Source: Aldehydirespirator sp965221215 (GTDB taxonomy: Bacteria > Actinomycetota > Acidimicrobiia > Acidimicrobiales > Aldehydirespiratoraceae). Taken from it: a stretch of DNA of 64,000 nt. The stretch is from the NCBI GenBank assembly GCA_965221215.1, contig OZ244872.1, forward strand, positions 1,612,001-1,676,000. Reading direction: 5' to 3'. The position numbers and the translations under genes are program-made. The notes beneath the pieces were generated by a model, which was not told the origin of the DNA, made no database searches, and saw only the letters and a list, made by a program, of their open reading frames with translations. Shown here piece after piece: positions 46,722-54,428 of the stretch. Every line of letters begins with the position of its first letter. Within the stretch, counting starts at the first letter, position 1.

Positions 46722-47270
46722 CTAGGAGGGCCAGGCCGCGGTTAGGCGCTCCCAGCAGTCTTGGAGGCTCTGGGGCAGGACCCGCACGTCGGCTATGGCA
46801 GTCATGAAGTTGGTGTCGGAGCGCCAGCGGGGCAGCACATGGATGTGGACGTGGTCGAACACGCTGGGACCGGCGCCTTCGCCCAGGTTGGCTCCGACGT
46901 TCACCCCGTCGGGCGAGAACGCGGCCTTGACCGCGGCCACGGCGCGGTGGACGGTGTCCCACAGCTCACGGCGCTCGTCGAGGTCGAGGCCCTCAAGGTC
47001 GGCGACCGCCCGGTAGGGCAGGACCAGAAGGTGGCCCGTCGAGTACGGGTAGCGGTTCAAGATGGCGAACACCCGCTCGCCCCGGTGCACGATGTGGGTC
47101 TGCTCGTCGGGCAGCCCCGCCGCCAGAATGGCCTCGAACAGGCTCAGGCCGGTTTCGCCACCCGAGCTGCCGGCCGCGGTTCCCGACGAATCGGCGATCC
47201 CGGCCGCAGCCGCCCGCTGGTCCTCGACCATGCTGGGGATCCGCCATCCCGCCCAGAGGCGCTCGACCAC
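46722..47270 (-). CDS. HIT-family nucleotide hydrolase (Ap4A-type)
   Basis: A 182-residue protein. The HIT motif HVHIHVLPRW is at about 150-159, with upstream family blocks RVFAILNRYPYSTGHLLVLP and NVGANLGEGAG. It probably hydrolyses diadenosine polyphosphates or similar. An actinobacterial N-terminal extension (ERLWAGWRIPSMVED) is present. The GTG start is 3 bases after the thrS stop, so it is co-transcribed with thrS. Confidence 0.92.
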   Translation of the reverse strand: MVERLWAGWRIPSMVEDQRAAAAGIADSSGTAAGSSGGETGLSLFEAILAAGLPDEQTHIVHRGERVFAILNRYPYSTGHLLVLPYRAVADLEGLDLDERRELWDTVHRAVAAVKAAFSPDGVNVGANLGEGAGPSVFDHVHIHVLPRWRSDTNFMTAIADVRVLPQSLQDCWERLTAAWPS

Positions 47271-47273
47271 CGG

Positions 47274-49250
47274 TCAGCTCCGGGCCTCGACCTCGGCGGC
47301 CAGGCGAGCCGCGAACTCCTCCAGGGGCACGTCGCGCTCGGGCTTCTTGGCACCGCGGGCGTTGACCCCGACGGTGCCGGCCGCGGCGTCGTCGTCGCCC
47401 ACCACCAGCACATAGGGGATCTTGGCCACCTTGGCGTTGCGGACCCGCTTGCCCAGAGGCTCCTCCGCCGGGCTGGTCTCCACCCGCAGGCCGAGCCGGC
47501 GCAGGGTGCGGGCCACCTCGGCCCCGTAGTCGGCGTGGGCGGCGGCCACCGGCAGCACCGCCGCCTGAACCGGGGCCAGCCAGGCCGGGAACGCGCCGGC
47601 GAAGTGCTCGACCAGCACGCCGAAGAAGCGCTCCACCGAGCCGAACAGGGCCCGATGGATCATCACCGGACGGGGCCTCGATCCGTCGGAGGCCACATAC
47701 TCGAGGCCGAAGCGCTCGGGCAGGTTGAAGTCCACCTGGATGGTGGAGAGCTGCCACGACCGGCCGATGGCGTCGCGCACGTCCACATCGATCTTGGGGC
47801 CGTAGAACGCCCCGCCGCCCTCGTCGGTGGCGTAGTCGAGCCCGGCCGTCTCCAGCGCGGCTCGCAGGCCGGCGGTGGCGTCGTCCCACAGCGCCTCGTC
47901 GCCCACGTACTTCTCGGCGGGCCGGGTGGAGAGCTTGGCCTGGAACTCGCTGAACCCGAAGGCGGCCAGCACGCTCAGCACGAACTCCAGCAGCGACGCC
48001 AGCTCGGCTGCGATCTGGTCGCGGGCGCAGAAGATGTGGGAGTCGTCCTGGGTGAAGCCCCGGCTGCGCAGCAGGCCGTGCACCGCGCCCGACAGCTCGT
48101 AGCGGTACACCGCGCCCAGCTCGAACAGCCGCATGGGCAGGTCCCGGTAGCTGCGCTGCGACGACCGGTAGACCATCACATGGAACGGGCAGTTCATCGG
48201 CTTGGGGTAGTAGTCGGTGCCGTCCATCTCCATGGGCGGGTACATGCTCTCGGCGTAGAAGTCGAGATGGCCCGACGTCTCCCACAGCACCGACTTGGCG
48301 ATGTGGGGCGAGTACACGAACTGGTAGCCGCCGTCGGCGTGGCGCCGGCGGGAGTAGTCCTCCATCAGGGTGCGCACCAGGGCGCCGTTGGGATGCCACA
48401 CCGCCAGGCCCGGCCCCAGCTCGGCGGGCCACGACACCAGATCGAGCTCGGCGGCGAGGCGCCGGTGGTCGCGCCGCTCGGCCTCGGCCAGGCGGTGCAG
48501 GTGGGCGGCCAAGTCCTTGCGGGTGGCCCAGGCCGTGCCGTAGATGCGCTGCAGCATGGGGTTGCGCTCGCTGCCCCGCCAGTAGGCCCCGCTCACCCGC
48601 TGCAGGGCGAAGTGCCCCAGCCGGCCGGTGGATGCCACATGGGGGCCGAGGCACAGGTCCACAAACCCGTCGGATCCGTCGTTGTGGTAGCAGCTGACGC
48701 GGCCGTCCCCCGATGCCTCCGAGGCCAGGTCGCTGCCGGAGGCCGGACCCAGGGCCACCGCCTCGATGATGGCCCGCTTGTAGGGATGGGCCTCGAAGAG
48801 ATCCAGGGCTTCCTCGGCGGCCATCTCGACGCGCCGGAAGGGCTGGTCGGCCTCGATGATCTCGCGCATCCGGGCCTCGATGCGCTCCAGGTCGGCATCG
48901 GCGAAGGTGGCGCCGTCGGGCAGCTCGAAGTCGTAGTAGAAGCCGTGCTCGATGGGCGGCCCGATGGCGAAGGTGGCGCCGGGGTACAGGTCCAGCACCG
49001 CCTGGGCCAGCACATGGGCGGTGGAGTGGCGCAGGGTGTGCAGCCCCCGGTCTGTGGCGGCAGTCACGATCTCGACCGCGGCTCCGTCGCCCAGCGGTGC
49101 GGCCAGGTCGCGCTCGGCGCCGTCCACCACCGCCACCACGGCGTCGGCGGCCAGCCGCGGGCCGATGGCGGCAGCCAGATCAGCCGCGCTGGACCCCTCG
49201 GCCAGCTCCCGCACCGACCCGTCCGGCAGCGAAACCCTGATAGCAGACAC
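47274..49250 (-). CDS. thrS: Threonyl-tRNA synthetase
   Basis: A 658-residue class II synthetase. TGS domain (1-60), editing/second additional domain (about 65-220, with HSTAHVLAQAV), class II catalytic core (about 235-530; motif 2 in RLFELGAVYRYELSGAVHGLLRSRGFTQDD-like text split across the sheet, motif 3 GSVERFFGVLVEHFAG), and anticodon-binding domain (from about 545). Zinc ligands (NCPFH) are present. Starts at GTG 49250, with TAGCCT 8 bases before, consistent with a leaderless mRNA. Confidence 0.97.
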   Translation of the reverse strand: MSAIRVSLPDGSVRELAEGSSAADLAAAIGPRLAADAVVAVVDGAERDLAAPLGDGAAVEIVTAATDRGLHTLRHSTAHVLAQAVLDLYPGATFAIGPPIEHGFYYDFELPDGATFADADLERIEARMREIIEADQPFRRVEMAAEEALDLFEAHPYKRAIIEAVALGPASGSDLASEASGDGRVSCYHNDGSDGFVDLCLGPHVASTGRLGHFALQRVSGAYWRGSERNPMLQRIYGTAWATRKDLAAHLHRLAEAERRDHRRLAAELDLVSWPAELGPGLAVWHPNGALVRTLMEDYSRRRHADGGYQFVYSPHIAKSVLWETSGHLDFYAESMYPPMEMDGTDYYPKPMNCPFHVMVYRSSQRSYRDLPMRLFELGAVYRYELSGAVHGLLRSRGFTQDDSHIFCARDQIAAELASLLEFVLSVLAAFGFSEFQAKLSTRPAEKYVGDEALWDDATAGLRAALETAGLDYATDEGGGAFYGPKIDVDVRDAIGRSWQLSTIQVDFNLPERFGLEYVASDGSRPRPVMIHRALFGSVERFFGVLVEHFAGAFPAWLAPVQAAVLPVAAAHADYGAEVARTLRRLGLRVETSPAEEPLGKRVRNAKVAKIPYVLVVGDDDAAAGTVGVNARGAKKPERDVPLEEFAARLAAEVEARS

Positions 49251-49258
49251 CGCCCCCG

Positions 49259-49264
49259 AGGCTA
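49259..49264 (-). promoter_or_regulatory. -10 box for leaderless thrS
   Basis: Minus-strand TAGCCT followed by 8 bases and the thrS GTG. Confidence 0.5.
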
Positions 49265-49276
49265 CCGCTGCCCCCG

Positions 49277-49582
49277 TCAGTGGCCGTGAGCAGCCGGAGC
49301 AGCTCTCAGACGCATCCCGAGAGCTCGCACGACCTTGAGGAGTGACTCCAACTCCACGAATCCGTTGGGTGAACCCGCTCCAGCATCGGTGACGGCCAGG
49401 CCTGCATCAGCCACAACGCTTTCCATGCCCTTGGACCGCGCGATGTCATCCAGCACGGCTGCAACCAGAAGCGGATCATCCTCTCCGAGAGCCGCATCCA
49501 GATACGCGATTCGCTCCTCGTCGGTATCCAGCCCTTCCGCTGGATCCCATGGGAGGGTCTGGCTTCCCTTCTTGAGTCTCAT
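49277..49582 (-). CDS. Antitoxin, addiction-module antidote (HigA-like)
   Basis: A 101-residue protein like small antidotes that follow a HigB/RelE-type toxin. Visible are an acidic N-terminal part with ERIAYLDAALGEDDPLLVAAVLDDIARSKG and a helix-turn-helix remnant in the C-terminal half (LESLLKVVRALGMRL). The start ATG overlaps the toxin stop by 4 bases. The toxin-first gene order is typical of HigBA modules. Confidence 0.8.
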   Translation of the reverse strand: MRLKKGSQTLPWDPAEGLDTDEERIAYLDAALGEDDPLLVAAVLDDIARSKGMESVVADAGLAVTDAGAGSPNGFVELESLLKVVRALGMRLRAAPAAHGH

Positions 49583-49884
49583 CGGTCTCCTTGCCGAGTG
49601 ACGCGAGCCAGCCTGATCGCCTTCTTGATATCGCGAGCCTGACTTCCCTTGTCACCGCCAGCCAGCAGAACCACCACGGACTGCGCTCGTCGGCAATAGT
49701 ACACCCGGTATCCGGGCCCGTAGTCGACTCGCATTTCCATGACCCCGCCGCCCACCGGTCTCGCATCGCCCGGATGGCCGGCCTTCAAGCGGCGCACGCG
49801 GGTCCGAATGCGGCCTCTCGCCTCTGAGTCTCTGAGACGCTCGAACCACCGCCTGTACGTGACGGTCTGCTCCATAACAAACAC
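49579..49884 (-). CDS. HigB/RelE-type toxin (addiction module killer protein)
   Basis: A 101-residue protein with the family pattern QTVTYRRWFERLRDSEARGR at its start, then GVMEMRVDYGPGYRVYY and VVLLAGGDKGSQARDIKKA. These proteins are ribosome-dependent mRNA interferases in known cases. I chose GTG at 49882-49884 because a -10 box (TATGCT, 49894-49899) lies 9 bases before it and the family usually starts there; the ATG three codons later is the alternative. Slightly lower G+C upstream. Confidence 0.8.
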   Translation of the reverse strand: MFVMEQTVTYRRWFERLRDSEARGRIRTRVRRLKAGHPGDARPVGGGVMEMRVDYGPGYRVYYCRRAQSVVVLLAGGDKGSQARDIKKAIRLARVTRQGDR

Positions 49885-49986
49885 AGGCGCAGAAGCATAC
49901 GTAACATCAACAAAAGGTGTTTCATGGACCGACTTGTGGAGTCCAGTCCAAGTCTGTGTACGGCTGCTGCCGAGTATTCCTGTCAC

Positions 49987-51111
49987 CTACAGGGTCACGC
50001 CGAGGAGGTCGGCGGCCCTGCCGACCGAGTGGCCGCGTCGAGCTGCGCCGTCGACCGCGACCAGGGCTGCTGGCACGTCGAGATCGTCGTCTAGGTGTTG
50101 GCGCACTTTGTCGAGCAGGCGGGCATCGCTGCGGGTTGCGTCCGAGGCGTGGCGCCACAGGGCCAGGCGCTGCTCGGCCTCCTCCAACAGTCCGTCGTGC
50201 CAGGGCCAGGGGGTGCGGTAGTGCTGCGACATCAGGGCCAGGCGGATGGCCATCGGCTCGTGGCGCTCCCGCAGCTCATGGACGAACACCAGATTGCCGA
50301 GCGACTTCGACATCTTGGCGCCCTGGTAGTGGACCAGCGCCTGATGCAGCCAGTGCCGGGCGAACGGCTTGCCCGTGACCGCCTCGGACTGGGCCCGCTC
50401 GCACTCGTGGTGCGGGTAGAGCAGATCCACTCCCCCGCCGTGCAAGTCGATGGTCTCGCCCAGCTCGCGCAGCGCCAGCGTCGAGCACTCGACGTGCCAG
50501 CCCGGTCGCCCCGGCCCCCAGCGCGACTCCCAGGCGGGCTCGCCGCTGCGGGCCGCCTGCCAGAGCACGAAGTCGAGCGGGTCCCGCTTGGCCGGATCGT
50601 CGGGGTTGTCGCGCCACTGCCGGGCCAGGCTGACCATACGGTCTCGCCCGAACCTCGACAGCGAGCCGAACGCGTCGAAGGCCCCGGTGTCGAAGTAGAC
50701 GCTGCCGCCGGCCCGGTAGGCGAAGCCCCGCTCCAGCGCGGCGTGGATGAAGCCGCGGATGTCGGCAATGGCCGAGGTCGCCCTGGGCTCCGAGGCAGGG
50801 GGCAGCGTGTTGAGGGCGGCCATGTCGTCGTCGAAGCGGGCCGTCTCGGCATAGGCCAAATCCAGGTAGTGGACCCCGCGCCGTTCGGCCGCGGCCAGGA
50901 TGTCGTCGTCGACGTCGGTGATGTTGCGCACGCAGCGGGTCACGCGCCCGGAGTCCCGCAGCCGCCGCTGCAGCACGTCGTAGGTGATGTAGGTGGCGGC
51001 GTGGCCCAGGTGGGTGGCGTCGTAGGGAGTGATGCCGCACACGTACATGCGCACCACCTCCGGCGGGTCGAAGTCCACCACCGCGCCGCGGGCTGTGTCA
51101 TAGAGCCGCAC
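49987..51111 (-). CDS. mshC: Mycothiol biosynthesis cysteine ligase MshC
   Basis: A 374-residue enzyme homologous to cysteinyl-tRNA synthetase, but with the MshC signature MYVCGITPYDATHLGHAAT (about 22-40) instead of the CysRS GPTVYD motif. It has the zinc-binding region (ECSTLALRELGETIDLHGGG) and KMSKS (about 263). It joins cysteine to glucosaminyl-inositol in mycothiol synthesis, which marks the organism as an actinobacterium. GTG start at 51111; a -10 box TACCTT lies 6 bases before it and overlaps the divergent fabI -10 box. Somewhat shorter than the usual 410 or so residues. Confidence 0.88.
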   Translation of the reverse strand: MRLYDTARGAVVDFDPPEVVRMYVCGITPYDATHLGHAATYITYDVLQRRLRDSGRVTRCVRNITDVDDDILAAAERRGVHYLDLAYAETARFDDDMAALNTLPPASEPRATSAIADIRGFIHAALERGFAYRAGGSVYFDTGAFDAFGSLSRFGRDRMVSLARQWRDNPDDPAKRDPLDFVLWQAARSGEPAWESRWGPGRPGWHVECSTLALRELGETIDLHGGGVDLLYPHHECERAQSEAVTGKPFARHWLHQALVHYQGAKMSKSLGNLVFVHELRERHEPMAIRLALMSQHYRTPWPWHDGLLEEAEQRLALWRHASDATRSDARLLDKVRQHLDDDLDVPAALVAVDGAARRGHSVGRAADLLGVTL

Positions 51112-51117
51112 GTCCTC

Positions 51118-51127
51118 AAGGTAGCGT
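51118..51127. promoter_or_regulatory. Overlapping divergent -10 boxes of mshC and fabI
   Basis: In aaggtagcgt, the plus strand reads TAGCGT (51122-51127), 8 bases before the fabI GTG. The minus strand reads TACCTT (complement of 51118-51123), 6 bases before the mshC GTG. The boxes share two bases, so the two polymerases could not bind together. Confidence 0.55.
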
Positions 51128-51135
51128 TGCGGGCT

Positions 51136-51903
51136 GTGGGCCTACTCGACGGTAAGCGCATCGTCATCACCGGCGTGCTCACCGACGCCTCGCTCGCCTT
51201 CGGCGCGGCCGAACTGGCGGCGGCCGAGGGGGGCCAGATCATTCTGACCGGGGCGGGCCGGGGAATGCGCCTCACCCAGCGCACCGCCCGCAAGCTCGGT
51301 GACGGCATAGATGTGGTGGAGTTCGACGTGACCGAGCCGTCCCACGCCGACGCTCTGCGCGACCACCTGGCCGACCGCTGGGGGCGGGTGGACGGAGCGC
51401 TGCACGCCATCGGGTTCGCGCCCGAGGTCTGTCTGGGCGGCACCTTCATGGATGCGACTTGGGACGACGTAAAGGTGGCGCTGGAGATCTCCACCTACTC
51501 GCTCAAGATGCTCGCCGACGCGGTGGCTCCCCTGATGGATGCCGGAGGCTCGATCGTGGGACTGGACTTCGACGCATCCCGGGCCTGGCCCGCCTACGAC
51601 TGGATGGGGGTGGCCAAAGCCGGACTCGAGTCGACCTGCCGATACCTGGCCCGCTATCTGGGTCCGCAAGGCATCCGCGTGAACCTGGTCTCGGCCGGCC
51701 CGATGCGGACCATGGCCGCCCGCTCGATCCCCGGATTCTCCGAGTTCGAGGACGCCTGGGCGCAGAGGGCGCCGCTTGGGTGGGCGGTGAGTGATCCGTC
51801 CGGGGTGTCGCGCACGGTGGTGGCCCTGCTGAGCGATTGGCTTCCGGTCACCACCGGGTCGATCATCCAAGCCGACGGCGGCTACCACGCCATGGGCGCC
51901 TAG
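51136..51903 (+). CDS. fabI: Enoyl-ACP reductase (InhA-like FabI)
   Basis: A 255-residue short-chain reductase. The NAD-binding segment is KRIVITGVLTDASLAFG. Catalytic Tyr and Lys are spaced Y-x6-K in YDWMGVAKAGLES, and the C-terminal GSIIQADGGYHAMGA matches FabI/InhA. It reduces trans-2-enoyl-ACP in fatty-acid elongation. I chose GTG 51136 because TAGCGT lies 8 bases before it; TTG 51127 is an alternative. Divergent from mshC with a 24-base gap. Confidence 0.93.
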   Translation: MGLLDGKRIVITGVLTDASLAFGAAELAAAEGGQIILTGAGRGMRLTQRTARKLGDGIDVVEFDVTEPSHADALRDHLADRWGRVDGALHAIGFAPEVCLGGTFMDATWDDVKVALEISTYSLKMLADAVAPLMDAGGSIVGLDFDASRAWPAYDWMGVAKAGLESTCRYLARYLGPQGIRVNLVSAGPMRTMAARSIPGFSEFEDAWAQRAPLGWAVSDPSGVSRTVVALLSDWLPVTTGSIIQADGGYHAMGA

Positions 51904-51946
51904 AGAACGCGCGGATAGACCCCGCCTGGTCGGGTCGACGCGGCGC

Positions 51947-53005
51947 TCAGGGGCGGTTGTCGTCGGTCTCGTCGAAGATGTCGCCTACCAGCGACTCCAG
52001 CACGTCCTCCAGGGTGACCACGCCCAGCATCGCTCCGGCCTCGCTGCGCACCAGGGCCATGTGCACCCGGGACCGGCGCATGTAGAGCAGCAGGTCGCGG
52101 CCGGCCATGTCGGGGCTCACCACCCGCATGCGCCGCACCAGCTCCAGCGGCACCGGGTCGTCGCGGGCCTCCGCGGGCATGCGGAGCAGGTCCTTGGCGT
52201 GCACGAACCCCAGCACGTCGCCCCGATCCGATCCCCACACCGGCACCCGGGTGTGTCCGCTCGACGCCACCACCTCCTCCAGGCGGGCCACCGATGTGCG
52301 CCGGGGCACCGCCACCAGCCGGTCGGCGGGCACCATCATCGAGCCGGCCGAGCGAACCCGGAACTCCAGCGCCCCCGACAACAGCTCGTGCTCGGTGGGC
52401 TCGATCACGCCCTCGGAGCGGGCACCGGCCAGCAGGGTGTGGAACTCGTTGATGGTGAGGGCGGTGTTGATCTCGTCGGCCGGCTTCATGCCCATCAGCC
52501 GCACGATCCAGTTGGACACGGCGTTGAGCGACCAGATGACTGGCCGGAAGGCGACCCCGTAGATCCGCATGGCCGGGGCCAGCAGCCTGGCGGTCGGCTC
52601 GGGGGCGGTGATGGCCAGGTTCTTGGGGACCATCTCCGCCAACACGACGTGCAGCGTGGTCACTGCAAACAGCGCCACCGCGAAAGAGATGGTGTGCAGC
52701 ACACCCGAGGGGACCTCGACCACCCGCTCGATGACCGGCTCGATGAGGTGGGCGATGGCCGGCTCGGCCACGTAGCCGAGCACCAGCGAGGTCATGGTGA
52801 TCCCGAGCTGGGCCCCCGCCAGCTGGGTCTGGAGGTCGCGCACCGCCACCAGCGCGATGCCGCTGCGCCGGTCGCCGGTGGCCGCGGCCGACTCCAGGCG
52901 GACGGCCCGAGCCGCCACCAGCGCGAACTCGGCCGCCACGAAGAAGGCGTTGGCCCCGAGCATCACCACGGCCACCGCCAGAGCCACGACCGTGCCCGTG
53001 CTCAC
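51947..53005 (-). CDS. CNNM/CorC-family membrane protein (DUF21-CBS)
   Basis: A 352-residue protein. An N-terminal DUF21 membrane domain (about 1-185) has LGANAFFVAAEFALVAARAVRLE, AQLGITMTSLVLGYVAEPAI and later helices; it is followed by a CBS pair (about 215-340). Unlike its neighbour it stops right after the CBS pair and lacks the CorC_HlyC C-terminal domain. Related proteins affect Mg2+/Co2+ balance. Its ATG overlaps the stop of the next gene upstream by 4 bases. Confidence 0.9.
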   Translation of the reverse strand: MSTGTVVALAVAVVMLGANAFFVAAEFALVAARAVRLESAAATGDRRSGIALVAVRDLQTQLAGAQLGITMTSLVLGYVAEPAIAHLIEPVIERVVEVPSGVLHTISFAVALFAVTTLHVVLAEMVPKNLAITAPEPTARLLAPAMRIYGVAFRPVIWSLNAVSNWIVRLMGMKPADEINTALTINEFHTLLAGARSEGVIEPTEHELLSGALEFRVRSAGSMMVPADRLVAVPRRTSVARLEEVVASSGHTRVPVWGSDRGDVLGFVHAKDLLRMPAEARDDPVPLELVRRMRVVSPDMAGRDLLLYMRRSRVHMALVRSEAGAMLGVVTLEDVLESLVGDIFDETDDNRP

Positions 53006-54270
53006 GGCGACACCACCCGCACCGCGGCTATCCGCAGCCCGTCCACCGCCACCACCTCGAGGCGCCAGCCGCCCACGGTGACGATCTCGCCGGGCACCGG
53101 GATGTGGCCCAAGCGGTCGAGCACCAGGCCGGCCAGCGTCTCGTAGTCGCCCTCAGGCATCTCGAACCCCGTCGATTCCCGCACCTCGTCGATGTGCAGC
53201 GAAGCGGGCAGCACCGTCGAGCCCCGCGACTCCGACCGGGTGCGCTCGGGAGTGGAGCTGTCGTGCTCGTCGTCGATCTCGCCGACGATCTCCTCCAACA
53301 CGTCCTCCAGGGTGATGATCCCGGCCGTGCCGCCGTGCTCGTCCACCACCACCGCCAGCAGCCCCGCTCCGGCGCGCAGGTCGTCGAGCATGTCGTCGAG
53401 GTCGCGGGACTCCGGCACGGCCAGCACCGGCTTCATCAGCTCCGACACCGGGGTGGACGCCCGCTGCTCGACCGGCACCGCGAACAGCGACTTGACGTGC
53501 ACCACACCGGCGACGTCGTCGAGGTGGTCGGCCACCACCGGGAACCGCGAGTGGCCGGTGCGGGCCGCCACCTCGGCCAGCTCGGCCACCGAGGCGTCGG
53601 CGGGCACGGCCACCACCTCCACCCTCGGCACCATGGCGTCGTCGGCCTGCTTGTCGGCCAGCCGTATCGACCGGGTGAGCAGCCGCACCTCGCCCTCGTC
53701 GAGCATCCCCTCCTCGCCCGAGGCCACGAAGAGGTGCTCGAGCTCGTCGCGGTCGGGCACGGTCTCGAGCTCCTCGCGGGGCTCGATGCCGAGGCGGCGC
53801 ACCAGCCAGTTGGCCGACTCGTTGAGGAACACCACCACCGGGCGGGCCAGCACCCCGTACACGGTGGTGGGCACGGCCACCGCCACCGCGGTTCCGTACG
53901 GCTTGGTGGTGGCCACCGCCTTGGGGACGAGCTCGCCCAGCACCATGTGCACGACGGTGGCCAAAATCAGCGCGACCGCCACCGAGACGCCCCAGGGCGT
54001 GTCCGCCCCGAACAGCGCCTCGACGCCGGGCTCGATCATGGGCGCCAGCGCCGGCTCGACCATGAAGCCGAGCAGCAGCGACGACACCGTTATCCCGATC
54101 TGGGCGCCGGAGAGGTGGACCGACAGCCGGGCCGCCAGGCGCTGGATCATCCGGGCGCGCCGGTCGCCGGCGCCGGCCCGTTCGTCCACTCGGGTCCGAT
54201 CCACCGCCACCAGAGCGAACTCCATGGCGACGAAGAAGGCAGTGGCGGCTATCAGCGCCAGAGCGGCCAA
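53002..54270 (-). CDS. CNNM/CorC-family membrane protein (DUF21-CBS-CorC_HlyC)
   Basis: A 422-residue paralogue of the next gene: DUF21 membrane domain, CBS pair with GTAGIITLEDVLEEIVGEI, and a C-terminal CorC_HlyC domain (TVLPASLHIDEV through GHIPVPGEIVTVGGWRLEV). The start is doubtful. The annotated TTG at 54268-54270 has no nearby ribosome-binding site, while a strong gggagg lies 5 bases before an ATA codon in the same frame (IEIALWLLAAL), so initiation may be at that ATA, seven codons earlier. Confidence 0.88.
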   Translation of the reverse strand: MAALALIAATAFFVAMEFALVAVDRTRVDERAGAGDRRARMIQRLAARLSVHLSGAQIGITVSSLLLGFMVEPALAPMIEPGVEALFGADTPWGVSVAVALILATVVHMVLGELVPKAVATTKPYGTAVAVAVPTTVYGVLARPVVVFLNESANWLVRRLGIEPREELETVPDRDELEHLFVASGEEGMLDEGEVRLLTRSIRLADKQADDAMVPRVEVVAVPADASVAELAEVAARTGHSRFPVVADHLDDVAGVVHVKSLFAVPVEQRASTPVSELMKPVLAVPESRDLDDMLDDLRAGAGLLAVVVDEHGGTAGIITLEDVLEEIVGEIDDEHDSSTPERTRSESRGSTVLPASLHIDEVRESTGFEMPEGDYETLAGLVLDRLGHIPVPGEIVTVGGWRLEVVAVDGLRIAAVRVVSP

Positions 54271-54303
54271 CAGCCACAGCGCGATCTCTATCGCTTCCTC
54301 CCA

Positions 54304-54386
54304 GGATCGTCGGGGCCTTAAGGCCGCGAATCTACCCGACGGCCAGCACGTCCGACTCCGAACCGCCGGCAGGGATCGTCGGGGCC
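54304..54386. repeat. Short direct repeat in the corC/exporter divergent region
   Basis: The 14 bases ggatcgtcggggcc occur at 54304-54317 and 54373-54386 (69-base period). Each is followed a few bases later by ccgcgaa. The first copy overlaps a perfect palindrome. Confidence 0.65.
54314..54325. promoter_or_regulatory. 12-bp palindrome, possible operator
   Basis: A perfect palindrome ggccttaaggcc in the gap between the divergent CNNM and ABC-exporter genes. Confidence 0.3.
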
Positions 54387-54416
54387 AGTCCGCCGCGAAG
54401 CTGCTCTCGCTCGCTC

Positions 54417-54422
54417 TAGCTT
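54417..54422 (+). promoter_or_regulatory. -10 box for leaderless ABC exporter transcript
   Basis: TAGCTT followed by 6 bases and the exporter ATG. Confidence 0.5.
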
Positions 54423-54428
54423 GGCCTG

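Noticed and set aside
49987..51111. Cysteinyl-tRNA synthetase
   Set aside because: The nucleotide-binding motif is GITPYDATHLGHAAT, specific for MshC, and the tRNA-binding C-terminal part is missing.
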